The position numbers and the translations under genes are program-made. A stretch of DNA of 7,453 nt from assembly GCA_964554585.1 (NCBI GenBank), contig CAZKPD010000118.1, positions 1 to 7,453 on the forward strand, written 5' to 3'. The DNA is from Perlabentimonas sp964554585. Its GTDB lineage: Bacteria; Bacteroidota; Bacteroidia; Bacteroidales; Tenuifilaceae. A model generated the notes under the pieces. It made no database searches. It was given only the letters and a program-made list of their open reading frames with translations, and had not been told where the DNA came from. Shown here piece by piece: positions 6,253-7,453 of the stretch. Each line of letters begins with the position of its first letter. Position 1 is the stretch's first letter.

Positions 6253-6807
6253 TCAATAATTGATAAATACGGTTAGACAAAAGAATCTGTAGGTGTCATC
6301 GTAATGCACAAACTCGTATTGCAACTTGTTTCCCGTTTTACGAGCCATATCTATTAATCCCAATCCTCCACCTCCTTTTTCGGAAAATTTTTGATTGTTC
6401 AGAACAAATTTATAAAAATTTTTTAATTCTTCAGAAGAAAGAGCGTTTATCTTATCAATTCGTTCTTTAATCGCCTCTACCTTATCCTTATGAACATAAT
6501 TTCCCGTGGAGATTCTAAATCCGTCATCTAGCTTGTTTAAAGAGAAAATTCCAAAACTTAGGTGAGGGGCTGCTGCGATATCGATATTCTCTGGATTGTC
6601 AACATGATGATATAGATTTTGGAGAATTTCTACCAGCACATTGTAAACCTTCTTCCGGGTGATATTCTGAATATCGTATGCTTCAAGCTTTTGCTCAACC
6701 GTATTTAACGATCGAGCAATTAACTCAGAATCAATGTTGCCTTTGTAGGCAACTACCTCTTCTCCTTGGTTAATCTTTGCGAAGCACTGATCGAGGAATT
6801 GGCTCAT
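6253..6807 (-). CDS. siaB: SiaB family protein kinase (DUF6272)
   Basis: This 184-residue protein resembles SiaB, a GHKL/HATPase-type protein kinase that phosphorylates SiaC. The N-box equivalent is YNVLVEILQNLYHH (55-68), with Glu60 and Asn64 as the likely catalytic and Mg-binding pair. DDGFRISTGN (94-103) is the next conserved stretch, and the glycine-rich nucleotide lid is EKGGGGLGLIDMAR (143-156). There is no sensor domain, signal peptide or membrane segment, so it is a soluble kinase whose input must come from elsewhere. It is the first gene of the siaB-siaC unit and has its own promoter-like sequence at 6849-6879. In Pseudomonas the set is siaA-siaB-siaC-siaD, but here its upstream neighbour is an RNA methyltransferase gene on the same strand, 159 nt away. 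The gene is intact and the start at 6807 has no competitor. Confidence 0.88.
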   Translation of the reverse strand: MSQFLDQCFAKINQGEEVVAYKGNIDSELIARSLNTVEQKLEAYDIQNITRKKVYNVLVEILQNLYHHVDNPENIDIAAAPHLSFGIFSLNKLDDGFRISTGNYVHKDKVEAIKERIDKINALSSEELKNFYKFVLNNQKFSEKGGGGLGLIDMARKTGNKLQYEFVHYDDTYRFFCLTVFINY

Positions 6808-6848
6808 CGAGGAAACCGTTATTCACTGTTAATAATGCATAGGTATAG

Positions 6849-6879
6849 CAAATATATAAACTTTTAATACAAAACCAAT
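6849..6879 (-). promoter_or_regulatory. Bacteroidota-type promoter for siaBC
   Basis: On the minus strand, TATATTTG (6849-6856) matches the -7 consensus TAnnTTTG fully. ATTG (6876-6879), a three-of-four match to the -33 box TTTG, sits 19 nt upstream, the usual spacing. Transcription would start near 6842, leaving a leader of about 35 nt before siaB. This supports a separate siaBC transcript independent of the methyltransferase gene. Confidence 0.55.
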
Positions 6880-6894
6880 AAGAAGTTGAGATGT

Positions 6895-6943
6895 TGCGTC
6901 GATAAAATAGATTATTAATCCATTTAGATAGATTTTTGACGCA
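6895..6943. repeat. Imperfect inverted repeat upstream of the siaBC promoter
   Basis: TGCGTC (6895-6900) and GACGCA (6938-6943) are perfect inverted arms. Inside them ATAAAAT/ATTTTT can continue the pairing with a 3-nt bulge, and a near-palindrome GATTATTAATC (6910-6920) lies in the centre. It ends 16 nt before the -33 box of siaBC and just after the methyltransferase stop codon. It could be an operator or a 3'-end structure of the methyltransferase mRNA; no U-run follows, so it is not a standard terminator. Confidence 0.35.
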
Positions 6944-6966
6944 TATAATCAAGAAAAGAGGTTTTA

Positions 6967-7453
6967 TTATTCGTTGTATTTACTCTTTTTGCTTCCCGAA
7001 TAGATATTATAGCGTTGATACTTACACTCTATAGGCCCGTTAAAGAGGGTTGAAGCCTGGGTGGCACGTAGGCCAAAGTTTTTTAGTGCTTCGGTATTGC
7101 CGCTCAACACCCACACGTCATAACCCTGATAGCGTTGTTTAAAGGTATCACCTAGCTGTTTGTAGAATGTAGTAATCTGTTCCATTTTTAGGCGTTCTCC
7201 ATAGGGTGGGTTGGTAATTACAATCCCGGGTCCTTGCGGAGGATCAAAGTCAAAAATGGAGAGGTGATTCACCTTTACCATTCGTTGGATACCGGCATTT
7301 TTCAGGTTGCTATTGGTGATTTCAACGGCTCGGCGCGAAACATCTCCTCCAATAATGGTGGGCGTGATGTTACGTTCAAAGCTCTCGTCATGAAAGATTT
7401 TTTCAAAAATCTCTTTATCGTAATCGAACCAATTCTCAAAAGCAAACTGTTTA
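6967..7453 (-). CDS. THUMP-type class I SAM-dependent RNA methyltransferase, C-terminal part (partial)
   Basis: The gene enters from the right edge; the visible 161 residues are its C-terminal part and end at TAA (6967-6969). The call comes from the Rossmann-fold methyltransferase core: IIGGDVSRRAVEITNSNLKN (motif II region, acidic residue in GGD), the segment SIFDFDPPQGPGIVITNPPY with GERL following (motif IV NPPY, which positions the target guanine amino group), and VWVLSGNTEALKNFGL. This is the RlmL N-domain/YpsC family that makes N2-methylguanosine in 23S rRNA; E. coli RlmL makes m2G2445. The N-terminal THUMP domain and SAM-binding motif I are outside the window. The end KYQRYNIYSGSKKSKYNE is a complete C-terminus, so this is the single-domain form, not the RlmL-RlmK fusion. 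The siaBC promoter lies between it and siaB. Confidence 0.88.
   Translation of the reverse strand, partial: KQFAFENWFDYDKEIFEKIFHDESFERNITPTIIGGDVSRRAVEITNSNLKNAGIQRMVKVNHLSIFDFDPPQGPGIVITNPPYGERLKMEQITTFYKQLGDTFKQRYQGYDVWVLSGNTEALKNFGLRATQASTLFNGPIECKYQRYNIYSGSKKSKYNE

Noticed and set aside
6770..6952. Minus-strand open frame of 60 codons before siaB
   Set aside because: It overlaps the siaB start in another frame and contains the siaBC promoter-like sequence; it shows no protein-like pattern.

Overview
This window looks like chromosomal DNA from a member of the Bacteroidota, most likely a Bacteroidales-type anaerobe. The evidence is a lineage-typical gene set: a DUF4831 lipoprotein, a Bacteroidota-style S8 peptidase prodomain, a lipoprotein CxxC thioredoxin, PepD and a SiaB/SiaC pair. 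Genes lack Shine-Dalgarno sequences and have A/T-rich leaders, and two upstream regions carry the Bacteroidota -7 promoter element TAnnTTTG. GC content is moderate by eye. I see no rRNA, tRNA, CRISPR array, insertion sequence or phage gene. The content is mostly housekeeping, and no gap between genes exceeds about 230 bases.

Layout. (1) Minus strand, 1-647: a 70-aa S4-domain RNA-binding protein, then 4 nt later the signal peptide and prodomain of an S8 (subtilisin-like) peptidase that runs off the left edge. (2) Plus strand, 766-3424: bifunctional NAD(P)HX repair enzyme NnrE-NnrD, then after 7 nt a DUF4831 lipoprotein. This unit ends at a strong hairpin (3438-3476) that serves both strands. 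(3) Minus strand, 3494-4033: a thioredoxin-fold lipoprotein with a CSWC active site, converging on the same hairpin. (4) A 230-bp divergent region that appears to hold the last 26 codons of an otherwise lost outer-membrane beta-barrel gene. (5) Plus strand, 4264-5727: PepD (Xaa-His dipeptidase, M20), ended by a bidirectional GC-stem/T-tract terminator (5788-5819). (6) Minus strand, 5841-6807: siaB then siaC, a protein-kinase/phosphoprotein switch, behind a good Bacteroidota promoter. (7) Minus strand, 6967-7453: the C-terminal part of an RlmL/YpsC-type RNA methyltransferase that runs off the right edge.

How the genes work together. NnrE-NnrD repairs hydrated NAD(P)H, and its lipoprotein neighbour is probably co-transcribed but of unknown role. 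SiaB and SiaC should form a reversible phosphorylation switch. The phosphatase (SiaA) and diguanylate cyclase (SiaD) that complete it in Pseudomonas are not beside the pair here, so the output is unknown. The other genes look independent.

Most worth a second look: the orphan SiaB-SiaC pair, the apparent beta-barrel remnant upstream of the thioredoxin gene, the nnrDE-DUF4831 pairing, and an imperfect inverted repeat just upstream of the siaBC promoter. I found no convincing previously undescribed multi-gene system.
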